A stretch of 36,143 nucleotides of DNA from FEN-1297 sp964498065. GTDB taxonomy: Bacteria > Bacteroidota > Ignavibacteria > Ignavibacteriales > Ignavibacteriaceae. The stretch spans positions 1-36,143 of the forward strand of contig CAZCFZ010000038.1 of NCBI GenBank assembly GCA_964498065.1, in the 5' to 3' direction. Both the position numbers and the translations under genes were made by a program. The stretch's first letter is position 1. Every line of letters starts with the position of its first letter. Below, one piece after another: positions 26,533-34,838 of this stretch. The notes below the pieces were generated by a model. That model was given only the letters and a program-made list of their open reading frames with translations. It searched no databases and was not told where the DNA came from.

Positions 26533-29500
26533 TTAAACGAGGAAAACCGAAAAAAGTTTTAATTTTAGGTTCTGGGGCTTTGCAAATCGGCCAGGCAGGC
26601 GAATTTGACTATTCCGGCAGCCAGGCAATTAAAGCATTAAATGAAGACGGAATAACTTCGGTCTTAATAAATCCTAATATAGCGACAATACAAACCTCCG
26701 AAAATTTTGCCGACAAAGTTTACTTTATGCCTATCAAAGCAGAGTTTGTTGAAAAGATTATTCAAAAGGAAGAACCGGACAGCATACTTCTTCAATTCGG
26801 AGGTCAAACCGCATTAAACGTCGGTGTTGAACTTTATGAAAAAGGAATACTCGAAAAATATAAGGTAAAGGTTCTTGGTACACCTGTAGAAGCTATTGAG
26901 TCAACAGAAGATAGATTGTTGTTTGCAAACAAAGTTACGGAGATCGGACTTAAAGTTGCATTAAGTAAAACCGCTAAAAATGTGGATGAAGCAGTTGAAG
27001 CGGCTGAACAAATCGGCTTCCCGGTAATGGTTAGAATTGCCTATGCGCTTGGCGGACTTGGATCGGGAATAGTAAACAACAAAGAAGAACTAATTGAAAA
27101 AGCGAGAAGAGCTTTTACTTTTACCAGTCAAATTTTAATCGAAGAATCCGTTTACGGCTGGAAAGAAGTTGAATATGAAATTGTAAGGGATAAATTCAAT
27201 AACTGCATCACGATTTGTTCGATGGAAAACATCGATCCGATGGGAATTCATACCGGGGACAGTGTTGTTATAGCGCCGGTTCAAACTTTATCCGCACATG
27301 AAAATTTCAAACTTAGATCAATCGGAATAAAATTAATTCGTCATCTTGGTGTAGTAGGTGAATGCAATATTCAATATGCGTTGGATCCGAACTCCGATGA
27401 CTACCGTATAATTGAAGTTAATGCGAGATTAAGCAGAAGCTCGGCGCTTGCATCAAAAGCAACGGGATATCCGCTCGCATTTATCGCGACAAAATTGACT
27501 TTAGGTTATGCTTTAAATGAAGTTGTAAATATTATTACGCAGGAAACTTCCGCATGTTTTGAACCGGCGCTTGATTATGTCGCTCTTAAATTTCCAAGAT
27601 GGGATTTACAAAAGTTTCGGCAAGTCAATACTCAGCTTGGAACAGAGATGAAATCCGTCGGCGAGGTAATGTCTCTCGGCAAAACTTTTGAAGAAGTCCT
27701 GCAGAAAGCAATTAGAATGCTGGATATCGGTATGAAAGGATTTGTAGGAAACGATCTCATATTCAATAATCTTGATGAAGAAATTGCACAGCCGACAGAT
27801 AAAAGAATTTATGCAATTGCTCAGGCATTAAAAGAAGGATATTCAGTAGACAGGATTCACGAGCTTTCTAAAATTACCAAGTGGTTTCTATATAAAATGA
27901 AAAACATCATAGAAACCGAAAAGAAATTAAAAGCGATGAAGCTTAATAAAATTTCAGTTGACTTAATGAGAGAAGCAAAAAAGAACGGCTTCTCGGATGT
28001 ACAAATCAGTCACTTAACAGACTCGACAGAATTTGAAGTTAGAAATTACAGAAAAAGCTTGAATGTAGTTCCGGTCGTCAAACAGATAGATACATTAGCC
28101 GCGGAATACCCTGCACAGACTAATTATCTTTACTTAACATATCATGGTAATGAAAACGATATTTCTGTCGGAGAAAAAAATCAAATAATTGTTTTAGGAA
28201 GCGGCGCATACAGAATCGGTTCGTCTGTTGAGTTTGACTGGTGCTGCGTTAATGCAGTTATGGCATTAAATAAAATGGAATACAACACAATAATGATAAA
28301 CTGCAACCCTGAAACCGTAAGTACCGATTACGATATTTGCGACAAACTCTATTTCGAGCAGCTCACATTCGAACGGGTACTGGATATTTACGACAAGGAA
28401 AACCCGGAAGGCGTTGTAATCTCGATGGGCGGACAAATCCCGAATAACCTTGCCGTTAAATTACACAACGCCGGGATAAAAATTATAGGTACTTCACCAG
28501 AACAAATCGATAATGCGGAGAACAGGCATAAGTTTTCTCAAATTCTGGATAGAATTGAAGTCGATCAACCGGTATGGAAAGAGCTTACAAATTTAAGTGA
28601 AGCTAAGGAATTCGCAAACAAAGTGAGTTACCCGGTATTAATCAGGCCAAGCTATGTTTTGAGCGGCGCCGCAATGAGTATTGTTCTTTCAGATGATGAG
28701 CTCGAAGAATATTTGAAAAAAGCTTCGGAGATTAGTAAAGAGCACCCTGTGGTTATAAGTAAATTCATAACCGATGCGCGGGAAATTGAAGTGGATGCTG
28801 TTGCCGATAACGGCTCGCTTTTCTGTTATGCAATTTCCGAACACGTTGAAAATGCAGGCGTTCATTCAGGCGATGCAACAATTGTACTTCCGCCGCAGAG
28901 GACTTACCTTGAGACGATGAGAAGAGTAAAAATGGTTACGAAAGAAATTGCAAAGGAATTAAAAATAACAGGTCCCTTCAACATTCAGTTTATTGCAAAG
29001 GATAATGACGTAAAAGTAATCGAATGCAACCTCCGTGCATCGAGAAGCTTTCCGTTTGTATCGAAAGTTTTGAAAATAAATTTTATAGAAATTGCAACAA
29101 AACTGATGATGGGAGAAAAGGTTCCTAAGCTGGATAAGTCTTCTTTTGATGTTGACTACGTTGGAGTTAAAGCTCCGCAGTTTTCTTTTACAAGATTGAA
29201 GGGTTCTGATCCTATTCTCGGAGTTGAAATGGCTTCCACAGGAGAGGTTGCCTGTCTTGGCGATGATTTTAATGAAGCCTTCTTAAAGAGCTTTTTATCT
29301 ACCGGCTACAGGATTCCTCAAAAAGGAGTAATGCTTTCTACAGGTTCTTTAAAAGAGAAAGCCGACTTTCTTAGCGACACACAAATGCTTTATGAAATGG
29401 GTTTAAAGTTTTACGCAACAAACGGAACTGCAAAATTTTTAAAAGAACACGGAATGGATGCGGAAATATTAAACTGGCCGCTTGAGAAAAAAGAACCTAA

Positions 29501-29723
29501 CATAATGACCTACCTAAACGAAGGCAAGATTGATCTTGTTATCAACATTCCTAAAAACCAGGAGAAGTACGAACTCGATAATGACTACCTTATAAGAAGA
29601 AAGGCAGTCGATATGAATGTAAATCTTATTACAAATATTCAGGTTGCAAAAAGGTTTGTAAAATCCCTGGAGCAAAACAAAGAGCTAAGCCTATCAGTTA
29701 AAAGCTGGGATGAGTATAATTAG
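26529..29723 (+). CDS. carB: carbamoyl-phosphate synthase large subunit
   Basis: This 1064-aa synthetase subunit makes carbamoyl phosphate from bicarbonate, ammonia and two ATP. Its layout is complete: carboxyphosphate ATP-grasp half about 1-400 (LGSGALQIGQAGEFDYSGSQ), oligomerisation region about 400-550, carbamoyl-phosphate half about 555-930 (VLGSGAYRIGSSVEFDWCC) and the MGS-like allosteric domain about 935-1064. The N-terminal half (IGQAGEFDYSGSQ, NPNIATIQTS, DKVYFMP) follows the Bacteroidetes/eukaryotic (CAD-like) version rather than the E. coli one (IGQACEFDYSGAQ, NSNPATIMTD). This supports the Bacteroidota/Chlorobiota-group origin. It is coupled to carA by a 4-bp overlap and followed by tandem hairpins and a terminator. 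Confidence 0.97.
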   Translation: MIKRGKPKKVLILGSGALQIGQAGEFDYSGSQAIKALNEDGITSVLINPNIATIQTSENFADKVYFMPIKAEFVEKIIQKEEPDSILLQFGGQTALNVGVELYEKGILEKYKVKVLGTPVEAIESTEDRLLFANKVTEIGLKVALSKTAKNVDEAVEAAEQIGFPVMVRIAYALGGLGSGIVNNKEELIEKARRAFTFTSQILIEESVYGWKEVEYEIVRDKFNNCITICSMENIDPMGIHTGDSVVIAPVQTLSAHENFKLRSIGIKLIRHLGVVGECNIQYALDPNSDDYRIIEVNARLSRSSALASKATGYPLAFIATKLTLGYALNEVVNIITQETSACFEPALDYVALKFPRWDLQKFRQVNTQLGTEMKSVGEVMSLGKTFEEVLQKAIRMLDIGMKGFVGNDLIFNNLDEEIAQPTDKRIYAIAQALKEGYSVDRIHELSKITKWFLYKMKNIIETEKKLKAMKLNKISVDLMREAKKNGFSDVQISHLTDSTEFEVRNYRKSLNVVPVVKQIDTLAAEYPAQTNYLYLTYHGNENDISVGEKNQIIVLGSGAYRIGSSVEFDWCCVNAVMALNKMEYNTIMINCNPETVSTDYDICDKLYFEQLTFERVLDIYDKENPEGVVISMGGQIPNNLAVKLHNAGIKIIGTSPEQIDNAENRHKFSQILDRIEVDQPVWKELTNLSEAKEFANKVSYPVLIRPSYVLSGAAMSIVLSDDELEEYLKKASEISKEHPVVISKFITDAREIEVDAVADNGSLFCYAISEHVENAGVHSGDATIVLPPQRTYLETMRRVKMVTKEIAKELKITGPFNIQFIAKDNDVKVIECNLRASRSFPFVSKVLKINFIEIATKLMMGEKVPKLDKSSFDVDYVGVKAPQFSFTRLKGSDPILGVEMASTGEVACLGDDFNEAFLKSFLSTGYRIPQKGVMLSTGSLKEKADFLSDTQMLYEMGLKFYATNGTAKFLKEHGMDAEILNWPLEKKEPNIMTYLNEGKIDLVINIPKNQEKYELDNDYLIRRKAVDMNVNLITNIQVAKRFVKSLEQNKELSLSVKSWDEYN

Positions 29724-29729
29724 CGCAGC

Positions 29730-29762
29730 AGACGCCCAATGTTTTAAAAACATTGGGTGTCT
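29730..29762 (+). terminator. first hairpin after carB
   Basis: AGACGCCCAATGTTT pairs with AAACATTGGGTGTCT (15 bp with one G-U) starting 7 nt after the carB stop codon. No T-run follows, so it may protect the mRNA 3' end or assist the terminator directly downstream, with which it shares the CCCAAYGTTT sequence. Confidence 0.6.
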
Positions 29763-29772
29763 AAAATGTCCT

Positions 29773-29827
29773 AAACACCCAACGTTTTAAAAAGCATTTT
29801 ACTTTCCCTTAAACGTTGGGTGTTTTT
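29773..29827 (+). terminator. intrinsic terminator of carAB
   Basis: AAACACCCAACGTTT (29773-29787) pairs with AAACGTTGGGTGTTT (29811-29825) and is followed directly by further T's. The loop is long (23 nt) and AT-rich. The arms nearly duplicate those of the preceding hairpin, so left and right arms of the two could also pair with each other. Confidence 0.75.
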
Positions 29828-30135
29828 AATTATTTCTGTCAAGCTCAAAATCCCCCATATTATATAAAGTAATAAATTAAATTCTAATATAAACTTGTTT
29901 GAAGCTTATTTTTTAAAATAGTATCTTATTTCCGAAAAGTATTGTAATTCATGGGGGCATTTTATGAAATGTTTTTTACAATTTAAAAAGGGGCTAATTT
30001 TTAGAGAACATTTTCTCATCATTTCTTCAGGAAGGGAAAACAAAATTCCTTCCACCGCATTTTATAGTAAATTATTTACACAAGACATTCCTAAAAAATC
30101 TTCATTTTATTTTCAGAGTTTAGAAGGATACTAAC
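29828..30135. other. 308-bp intergenic region before the 461-aa lipoprotein gene
   Basis: The region is AT-rich. A 56-codon frame (29964-30134, plus; begins MKCFLQFKKGLIFREHFLII) has a G-rich stretch (GGGGGC) about 8 nt before its ATG and ends one base before the lipoprotein ATG. It could be a leader ORF coupled to the lipoprotein gene or chance; its content is not recognisable. An imperfect hairpin (GGAAGG ... CCTTCC) lies within it near 30030-30053. No promoter was assigned. Confidence 0.3.
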
Positions 30136-31521
30136 ATGAAGAAATCTTCATTACTGTTTTCGCTAATCATAATCTTTCTCATCTTCTCGCAGTATAACTG
30201 CAGCAGTCCAACTGCACCAAAGAATGAGATAAGCTTTTCAGCGGTTGACGTAGTATGCACAGAAGTTTGGTTAAAACTTGGATTTACAAATAGCTCGAAT
30301 GGCGGGGAATACGAAATAACAAGAAATGGAAATTTAGTATTAACGGGAAATTTCTCACAAACAGATACAGTGTTAGTTGACACTACTGTTCAGCCTTCAA
30401 AGAGTTACAATTATATAGCATACCAGATTATAAATGGAGATAATAAAATACAGAGCCTCCCCATTCAAGTAACAACATTAGACAGTACAAGCAGCAGTTA
30501 TAGCTGGGAATTATATAAATTCGGAAATTTTAATGCTACCGGAATGCCAAGCTACCTTTATGATGTCAAAGTCCCAAACGATTCATTAATATATGCTGTT
30601 GGAGATATATATATAAATGACAAAACTGGCAATAACAACATATCTTATCCATATAATCTAATCAAATGGAATGGAAAAAACTGGAATTATTTTACGCTGC
30701 AATATTTCCCCCCCGGTTCGACAGGCGATAGTGTATATGCACCGGGGACTGCACTATTTGCTAATAATCAGAACGATATCTGGGTGTCCGCTGGAGTTCC
30801 ATTTCATTTTAACGGATCGAGTTGGACAGCCTTTTACAATACAGGTGCAAATGAAGCAAATAAAATATGGGAAAGTTCCGATGATAATCAACTTTACTTT
30901 TTAGGTAATAACGGTCTTGTAGTTCAAAGGAACGTTGGCGGTTCATGGCATAAAATCATGAGCAGTACTCCATTAAATTTATATGATATCTATTCTAAAA
31001 ACGGGGAAGACGTATATATTGTCGGTGGCAATTATCAAAATTATGATGGGATTTTGCTGGAAGGAAATAAAAATGGCTTCCATGCTATAGCTGAAGGGAA
31101 ATCCCTAGGAAGTTCCAGCCAATTGTTTAAACCTTATTTTGATGGGATAGCAAGAACTGTATGGGTCAGCAATACCGGCACAGTCTTTTTTGCGGGCAAT
31201 TGGCTGTATAGAGATGTTGGAGGACAGATTAGTTTTATGAAATTGCTGCCGGGCAATTATTGGGGAGGAAATACCAGCGGACAATATTGGGGATTTCTCT
31301 CGCAGATAAGAGGCTTAGCGGAAAACCAAATGATACTTGTAGGCGAGAGAAATACAATAAGATATTTTAACGGTGTTAGATGGAAACAGCTTGGAATGCC
31401 TTATGACCCCAACAGTAATTTTACATGGCTTTCCGTTGCAATGACTGATGATTTAATAGTTGTTGTCGGTTATACAGCCAATCCGACAAACGGAATAATA
31501 ATGATGTTAAAAAGACAATAA
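30136..31521 (+). CDS. lipoprotein with FnIII-like and beta-propeller-like repeats, unknown function
   Basis: This 461-aa protein opens with a hydrophobic leader (LLFSLIIIFLIFSQYNC); C22 is followed by SSPTAP, the usual short linker of exported lipoproteins in this group, although QYN before the Cys is not an ideal lipobox. Residues about 30-115 look like a fibronectin-III-type sandwich (GGEYEITRNGNLVLTG ... PSKSYNYIAYQI). From about 120 onwards a loose repeat of the form YAVGD/IYIVGG followed 15-30 residues later by a W-rich WNGKNW or FNGSSW turn recurs several times, like a beta-propeller. AGAAGGA lies about 8 nt before the ATG. It probably sits on the cell surface. No enzyme motif is visible and no function is claimed. 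Confidence 0.7.
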   Translation: MKKSSLLFSLIIIFLIFSQYNCSSPTAPKNEISFSAVDVVCTEVWLKLGFTNSSNGGEYEITRNGNLVLTGNFSQTDTVLVDTTVQPSKSYNYIAYQIINGDNKIQSLPIQVTTLDSTSSSYSWELYKFGNFNATGMPSYLYDVKVPNDSLIYAVGDIYINDKTGNNNISYPYNLIKWNGKNWNYFTLQYFPPGSTGDSVYAPGTALFANNQNDIWVSAGVPFHFNGSSWTAFYNTGANEANKIWESSDDNQLYFLGNNGLVVQRNVGGSWHKIMSSTPLNLYDIYSKNGEDVYIVGGNYQNYDGILLEGNKNGFHAIAEGKSLGSSSQLFKPYFDGIARTVWVSNTGTVFFAGNWLYRDVGGQISFMKLLPGNYWGGNTSGQYWGFLSQIRGLAENQMILVGERNTIRYFNGVRWKQLGMPYDPNSNFTWLSVAMTDDLIVVVGYTANPTNGIIMMLKRQ

Positions 31522-31546
31522 GAAAGAAGGTATCATAAAACTAAAG

Positions 31547-31752
31547 TAATCCGTTGTTCGAAACTAATATCAAAACCGTTGTCCGAAGGACTCCTTTGGA
31601 GAAACGGTTACATTGTGAATTTTTATATTATTAACGCCGGGATTTCCCAACGGAATGGCTATGCCAAATCCGGCGTTAATAAAAACAACAATGCATATTT
31701 CAACTGTTTTAACAGTTTAAGAGTTATGAAATCTATTTCTAACAACGGATTA
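31547..31752. repeat. structured element with 12-bp terminal inverted repeats
   Basis: TAATCCGTTGTT (31547-31558) and AACAACGGATTA (31741-31752) are perfect 12-bp inverted ends. AAAGTAAT occurs as a direct repeat at both edges (31543-31550 and 31752-31759), partly overlapping the ends. Three hairpins lie inside. At 31574-31609, AACCGTT/AACGGTT is stacked with TCCGAAGGA/TCCTTTGGA. At 31628-31682 there is a 13-bp perfect stem, TTATTAACGCCGG/CCGGCGTTAATAA. At 31702-31717 there is AACTGTT-TT-AACAGTT. It has no coding capacity. It could be a MITE-like element or a structured RNA. Confidence 0.6.
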
Positions 31753-31830
31753 AAGTAATGTAAATTAATTCCCCGGTGCTGGCTACACTGGGAATGCTGT
31801 TTCTGCAAACATAATGCCTAAGTAAAATTA

Positions 31831-31863
31831 AGACACCCGGTGTTTTTAACACACCGGGTGTCT
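31831..31863 (-). terminator. terminator hairpin after the methyltransferase gene
   Basis: AGACACCCGGTGT and ACACCGGGTGTCT form a 13-bp perfect stem with a 7-nt loop. Read on the minus strand it follows the methyltransferase stop codon by a few bases and leads into TTAATTTTAC, a modest U-tract. It could also stop read-through from the lipoprotein side. The stem ends share the (A)GACACCC/GGGTGTC(T) pattern with the carAB hairpins. Confidence 0.65.
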
Positions 31864-31868
31864 CTCAG

Positions 31869-32459
31869 TTATTTTAAAAGCTTATATAAAACAAGACTAT
31901 TTAATCTTACAACTTTAAATTCTTTATAACATGCTTCTTCAGAAAGTTTTTTAATGAATTCCGGTTTTAATCTGTGTTCAATAGGCGGGCCGTAATCTTC
32001 CTGTTTATAATCCCATTCTAAAAGGACAGTTCCTTTAACCGAAACACGGTACGCTTCCTTTAACGCTTTTAAATAATCATCAACCTCATGAAAGACAACG
32101 CCGAAAAAAGTCATATCGAAATCATTATCTTTAAACGGAATTTTTTCCGCAGGTGCAAGAAGAAATTCACCTTCAGCTACAAATTGTTTGGCTGCTTTTA
32201 TCATTTCGGGATTTGTATCTATTCCAGCAACTTTAATCCCCTTTTTATAAAATGCTTCTGCAAAAAGTGCGCTGCCCGTCCCGATATCCAGTATTGATTT
32301 AATATTTTCTTCCAGACATAGATTAACAACTCGTTCAACCTCAAGCCTCTCAATTCTGTCTTCGGTACGAAGCCTGTCTACACCTCTGCTATAAACTCTT
32401 TCATTTAGTACTACCGATTCACTTTCATGATGATGTTTATGATTTTTATTCTCTTCCAT
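31869..32459 (-). CDS. class I SAM-dependent methyltransferase, substrate unknown
   Basis: This 196-aa protein has the Rossmann-type methyltransferase motifs in order: motif I ILDIGTGSALFAEAF at 56-70, acidic motif II GID at 79-81 followed by PEMI, a post-II LAPAEKIPFKDNDFD at 101-115, then FHEVDDYLKALKEAYRVSVKGTVLLEWD. It resembles the methyltransferase type 11 (UbiE/COQ5-like) group. The first 15 residues are His-rich (NHKHHHES), which may bind a metal or be a disordered tail. The start ATG is preceded by AGGAT. It is monocistronic as far as can be seen, with a strong hairpin just after its stop. Confidence 0.82.
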   Translation of the reverse strand: MEENKNHKHHHESESVVLNERVYSRGVDRLRTEDRIERLEVERVVNLCLEENIKSILDIGTGSALFAEAFYKKGIKVAGIDTNPEMIKAAKQFVAEGEFLLAPAEKIPFKDNDFDMTFFGVVFHEVDDYLKALKEAYRVSVKGTVLLEWDYKQEDYGPPIEHRLKPEFIKKLSEEACYKEFKVVRLNSLVLYKLLK

Positions 32460-32519
32460 TCTTAATCCTATCTTTTAATTTAAAATAAACTGTTCAATAA
32501 AAGCTTTGTATACATTTAA

Positions 32520-32735
32520 TTCTTTATATCAAGTATCGAGTATCCGATGTTCAGTTCTCAGCAATTAGCTTTCAGCCTTCAGCATCAACAATACCTGGCG
32601 ACTTAATAACTATAATTGTTAGTGAATGACAATGAATGACGACTTAATGACAACGAATGACTGATTCTCGTTCCCGGGTCATTGTTTCTATTTCCATTCT
32701 CCGGCTTGCAGTCTCCATTCTAGCTTCTATCTCCT
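32520..32735. repeat. low-complexity patchwork of short drifting repeats
   Basis: The stretch is unlike its AT-rich surroundings. TCAGTTCTCAG, AGCTTTCAGCCTTCAGC and CTCCATTCTAGCTTC-type short-period pieces follow one another. AATGAC recurs four times at 32625, 32635, 32646 and 32656, about one helical turn apart. No ORF, hairpin or promoter was recognised. Such chaotic short repeats are found between genes in many Bacteroidetes/Chlorobi-group genomes. Confidence 0.5.
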
Positions 32736-32737
32736 AC

Positions 32738-33799
32738 TTACTTCGCCCTCAAATACTGCTTCGGCCATTCTATATCCGATTTTAACTTCTTTGCCGCATG
32801 AAGAGGCCAGTACGGATCACGAAGCATTTCCCTTGCCATAATTACCATATCGGATTGTTCGGTCCTTACAATATTTTCTGCTTGTTCCGGAGAAGTAATA
32901 ACTCCTACAGCGCCGGTTAGTATGCCGGTCTCTTTTTTTATTCTTTGAGCAAAAGGGACCTGGTATCCGGGTCCGGCCGGTATTTTAGCATCAGCAATAT
33001 TGCCGCCGCTTGAGCAGTCAATTAAGTCCGCGCCTAATTCCTTCAACCACTTTGCTAATTGTACCGACTGATCAATATCCCATCCATTTTCTACCCAATC
33101 GGTTGATGAAATACGAACAAACAGGGGCAATTCTTTAGGAATGGACTCTCTCACTGCTTCAGTTACTTCTAATGCAAGGCGACATCTATTTTCAAGACTG
33201 CCTCCATATTCATCCTTTCGCTGATTTGAAATTGGCGAAAGAAATTCATGAATCAAATATCCATGCGCCATATGAAGTTCAATTAACTTAAATCCGGCAG
33301 CCAGACTTCTTTCTGCAGCATTTTTAAATTGAACAATTACATTTTTTATATCATCCTTATTCATTTCTTTAGGTTTAGGATAATCATCTGCAAATGGAAT
33401 TGGACTAGGAGCTAACGCCTGCCATCCGCCGCTCTTAATTTCTACTTCTCCCTTGCCTTTCCAAGGAGTATAAGTTGAAGCTTTTCTTCCGGCATGCGCT
33501 ATTTGTATTCCGGGAATAGAATTTTGAGAGCTTATAAAAGAAGTAATTTTTTTATATGCTTCAGCATGCTTATTATCCCAAATACCTGCGTCGTCAGGAG
33601 AAATTCTTCCTTCGGGGGAAATTGCTGTAGCTTCCATGATTACTAATGCGGCTCCTCCGACAGCACGGCTTCCAAGATGCACGAAATGCCAATCAGTCGG
33701 CATCCCGTTTTCGCTTGAATACTGACACATGGGCGAAACAGCAATTCTATTTTTAAATTCTAATTCTCTAATTTTTAGAGGTGAAAAAAGTATGCTCAA
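32738..33799 (-). CDS. namA: old yellow enzyme family NADPH dehydrogenase (NamA/YqjM-like)
   Basis: This 353-aa FMN-dependent ene-reductase of the thermophilic-like OYE class reduces activated C=C bonds using NADPH. Seen in sequence: the flavin-binding and redox-tuning Cys in SPMCQYSSENG (C25, Y27), the substrate-anion-binding H176 and H179 with Y181 in HMAHGY, the KDEYGGSLENR motif at 195-205 and the C-terminal MAREMLRDPYWP phosphate-binding loop. The start is a TTG (33797-33799) with GAGGAA about 8 nt upstream; the nearby ATG that overlaps the ribosome site is out of frame. It is 28 bp downstream of the aldo/keto reductase gene on the same strand, so probably an operon for detoxifying reactive carbonyls or enones. 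Confidence 0.92.
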   Translation of the reverse strand: MSILFSPLKIRELEFKNRIAVSPMCQYSSENGMPTDWHFVHLGSRAVGGAALVIMEATAISPEGRISPDDAGIWDNKHAEAYKKITSFISSQNSIPGIQIAHAGRKASTYTPWKGKGEVEIKSGGWQALAPSPIPFADDYPKPKEMNKDDIKNVIVQFKNAAERSLAAGFKLIELHMAHGYLIHEFLSPISNQRKDEYGGSLENRCRLALEVTEAVRESIPKELPLFVRISSTDWVENGWDIDQSVQLAKWLKELGADLIDCSSGGNIADAKIPAGPGYQVPFAQRIKKETGILTGAVGVITSPEQAENIVRTEQSDMVIMAREMLRDPYWPLHAAKKLKSDIEWPKQYLRAK

Positions 33800-33827
33800 T
33801 TTTATTCCTCATTATTTGATTAATAAA

Positions 33828-34838
33828 TTATCTGTCTTGAATTACACGCTTAAGCATCCAATAAGGATAGACTCTAGGCGGTTCGCTTAATGCATCAAGT
33901 CTGTTTACTTCTTCCGGTGTCATTTCCCAGTCAGAAGTTTTTAAATTATCTGTAAGCTGTTCTTTAGTTTTTGCTCCAATAATTACTGATGAAACACCGG
34001 GTTTTCTTAAAAGATAATTAAGAGCTGCCTGTGTAATTGTTGCATTATGATTTTTTGCTATCTTTTCCAACTCGTCAACTATATCGAAACCCTTTTCTTC
34101 ATCAAACTGTAAAAACTGATCTTTGGGATTTGTTCTTCTGGCATTTTCCGGACGCTTTTTCCCCCTCCTGTACTTCCCGGTTAAAAATCCTCCTCCTAAA
34201 GGACTCCACGGCAATATTCCTAATTTTTGATCAAGGCTGAGAGGGACTAATTCATTTTCAAGATCGCGGGCAATTAAAGAATAAAATGCCTGAAGAGTTG
34301 CAAACCTCTCAAGATTTTGTTTATCGGAAATTGCCAATGCTTTCATTAATTGCCAGCCTGTATAATTTGAAGCGCCGATATATCTCACTTTTCCATCTCT
34401 AACAAGATCATCCAATGCCCTCAGAGTTTCTTCAAGAGGAGTAAAAGGATCAAAACTGTGAACCTGGTAAAGATCAATATAATCGGTTCCCAATCTTTTT
34501 AAACTTGCATTGCATCCTTCAACAATATGATGACGGGATAAACCTACATCATTCGGGCCGCTACCGGTCCTGCCTCGTACCTTAGTAGCTAAAATTATTT
34601 CCTTTCGTTTGCTTCCGAGAGCCTTGCCCAGCATTTCTTCAGCTAAACCTTCGGAATAAACGTCTGCTGTATCAAAAAAATTTATACCGCCATCCAGGGC
34701 AGTTTTTATCAAAGTATTTGCATCTTTTTGTTCAAGTTCACCGATATATTTCCAGTACCCTTTCCCGCCGAAAGTCATTGCACCGAAACAAATTTCAGAA
34801 ACTTTAATTCCTGTACTGCCAAGAAATCGTGTTTTCAT
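33828..34838 (-). CDS. aldo/keto reductase
   Basis: This 336-aa NADPH-dependent oxidoreductase reduces aldehydes or ketones and has a TIM-barrel fold. The catalytic tetrad is intact when counted from the chosen start: D56 and Y61 in FDTADVYSEG, K86 in LATKVRG and H127 in LYQVHSFD. The cofactor phosphate region SSVIIGAKTKEQL is near the C-terminus. The frame can be extended to a TTG at 34850, but that TTG overlaps the ribosome site: GGAGG lies 5 nt before the ATG at 34838, so the ATG is taken. It is the first gene of a two-gene unit with the OYE-type ene-reductase. Sequence places it in the AKR group with YajO/general stress 69-like enzymes; substrate unknown. Confidence 0.9.
   Translation of the reverse strand: MKTRFLGSTGIKVSEICFGAMTFGGKGYWKYIGELEQKDANTLIKTALDGGINFFDTADVYSEGLAEEMLGKALGSKRKEIILATKVRGRTGSGPNDVGLSRHHIVEGCNASLKRLGTDYIDLYQVHSFDPFTPLEETLRALDDLVRDGKVRYIGASNYTGWQLMKALAISDKQNLERFATLQAFYSLIARDLENELVPLSLDQKLGILPWSPLGGGFLTGKYRRGKKRPENARRTNPKDQFLQFDEEKGFDIVDELEKIAKNHNATITQAALNYLLRKPGVSSVIIGAKTKEQLTDNLKTSDWEMTPEEVNRLDALSEPPRVYPYWMLKRVIQDR

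Larger units (their letters stand above)
31522..31868. other. 347-bp convergent intergenic region
   Basis: It lies between the lipoprotein gene (plus) and the methyltransferase gene (minus), both ending here. Almost all of it can fold: the 31547-31752 element, an imperfect stem ATTCCC...GGGAAT (31768-31795), and the strong hairpin at 31831-31863. No ORF is supportable. Confidence 0.5.

Noticed and set aside
31547..31752. Integron attC site
   Set aside because: The stem ends do not match the GTTRRRY/RYYYAAC core-site pattern and there is no integrase or cassette gene series.
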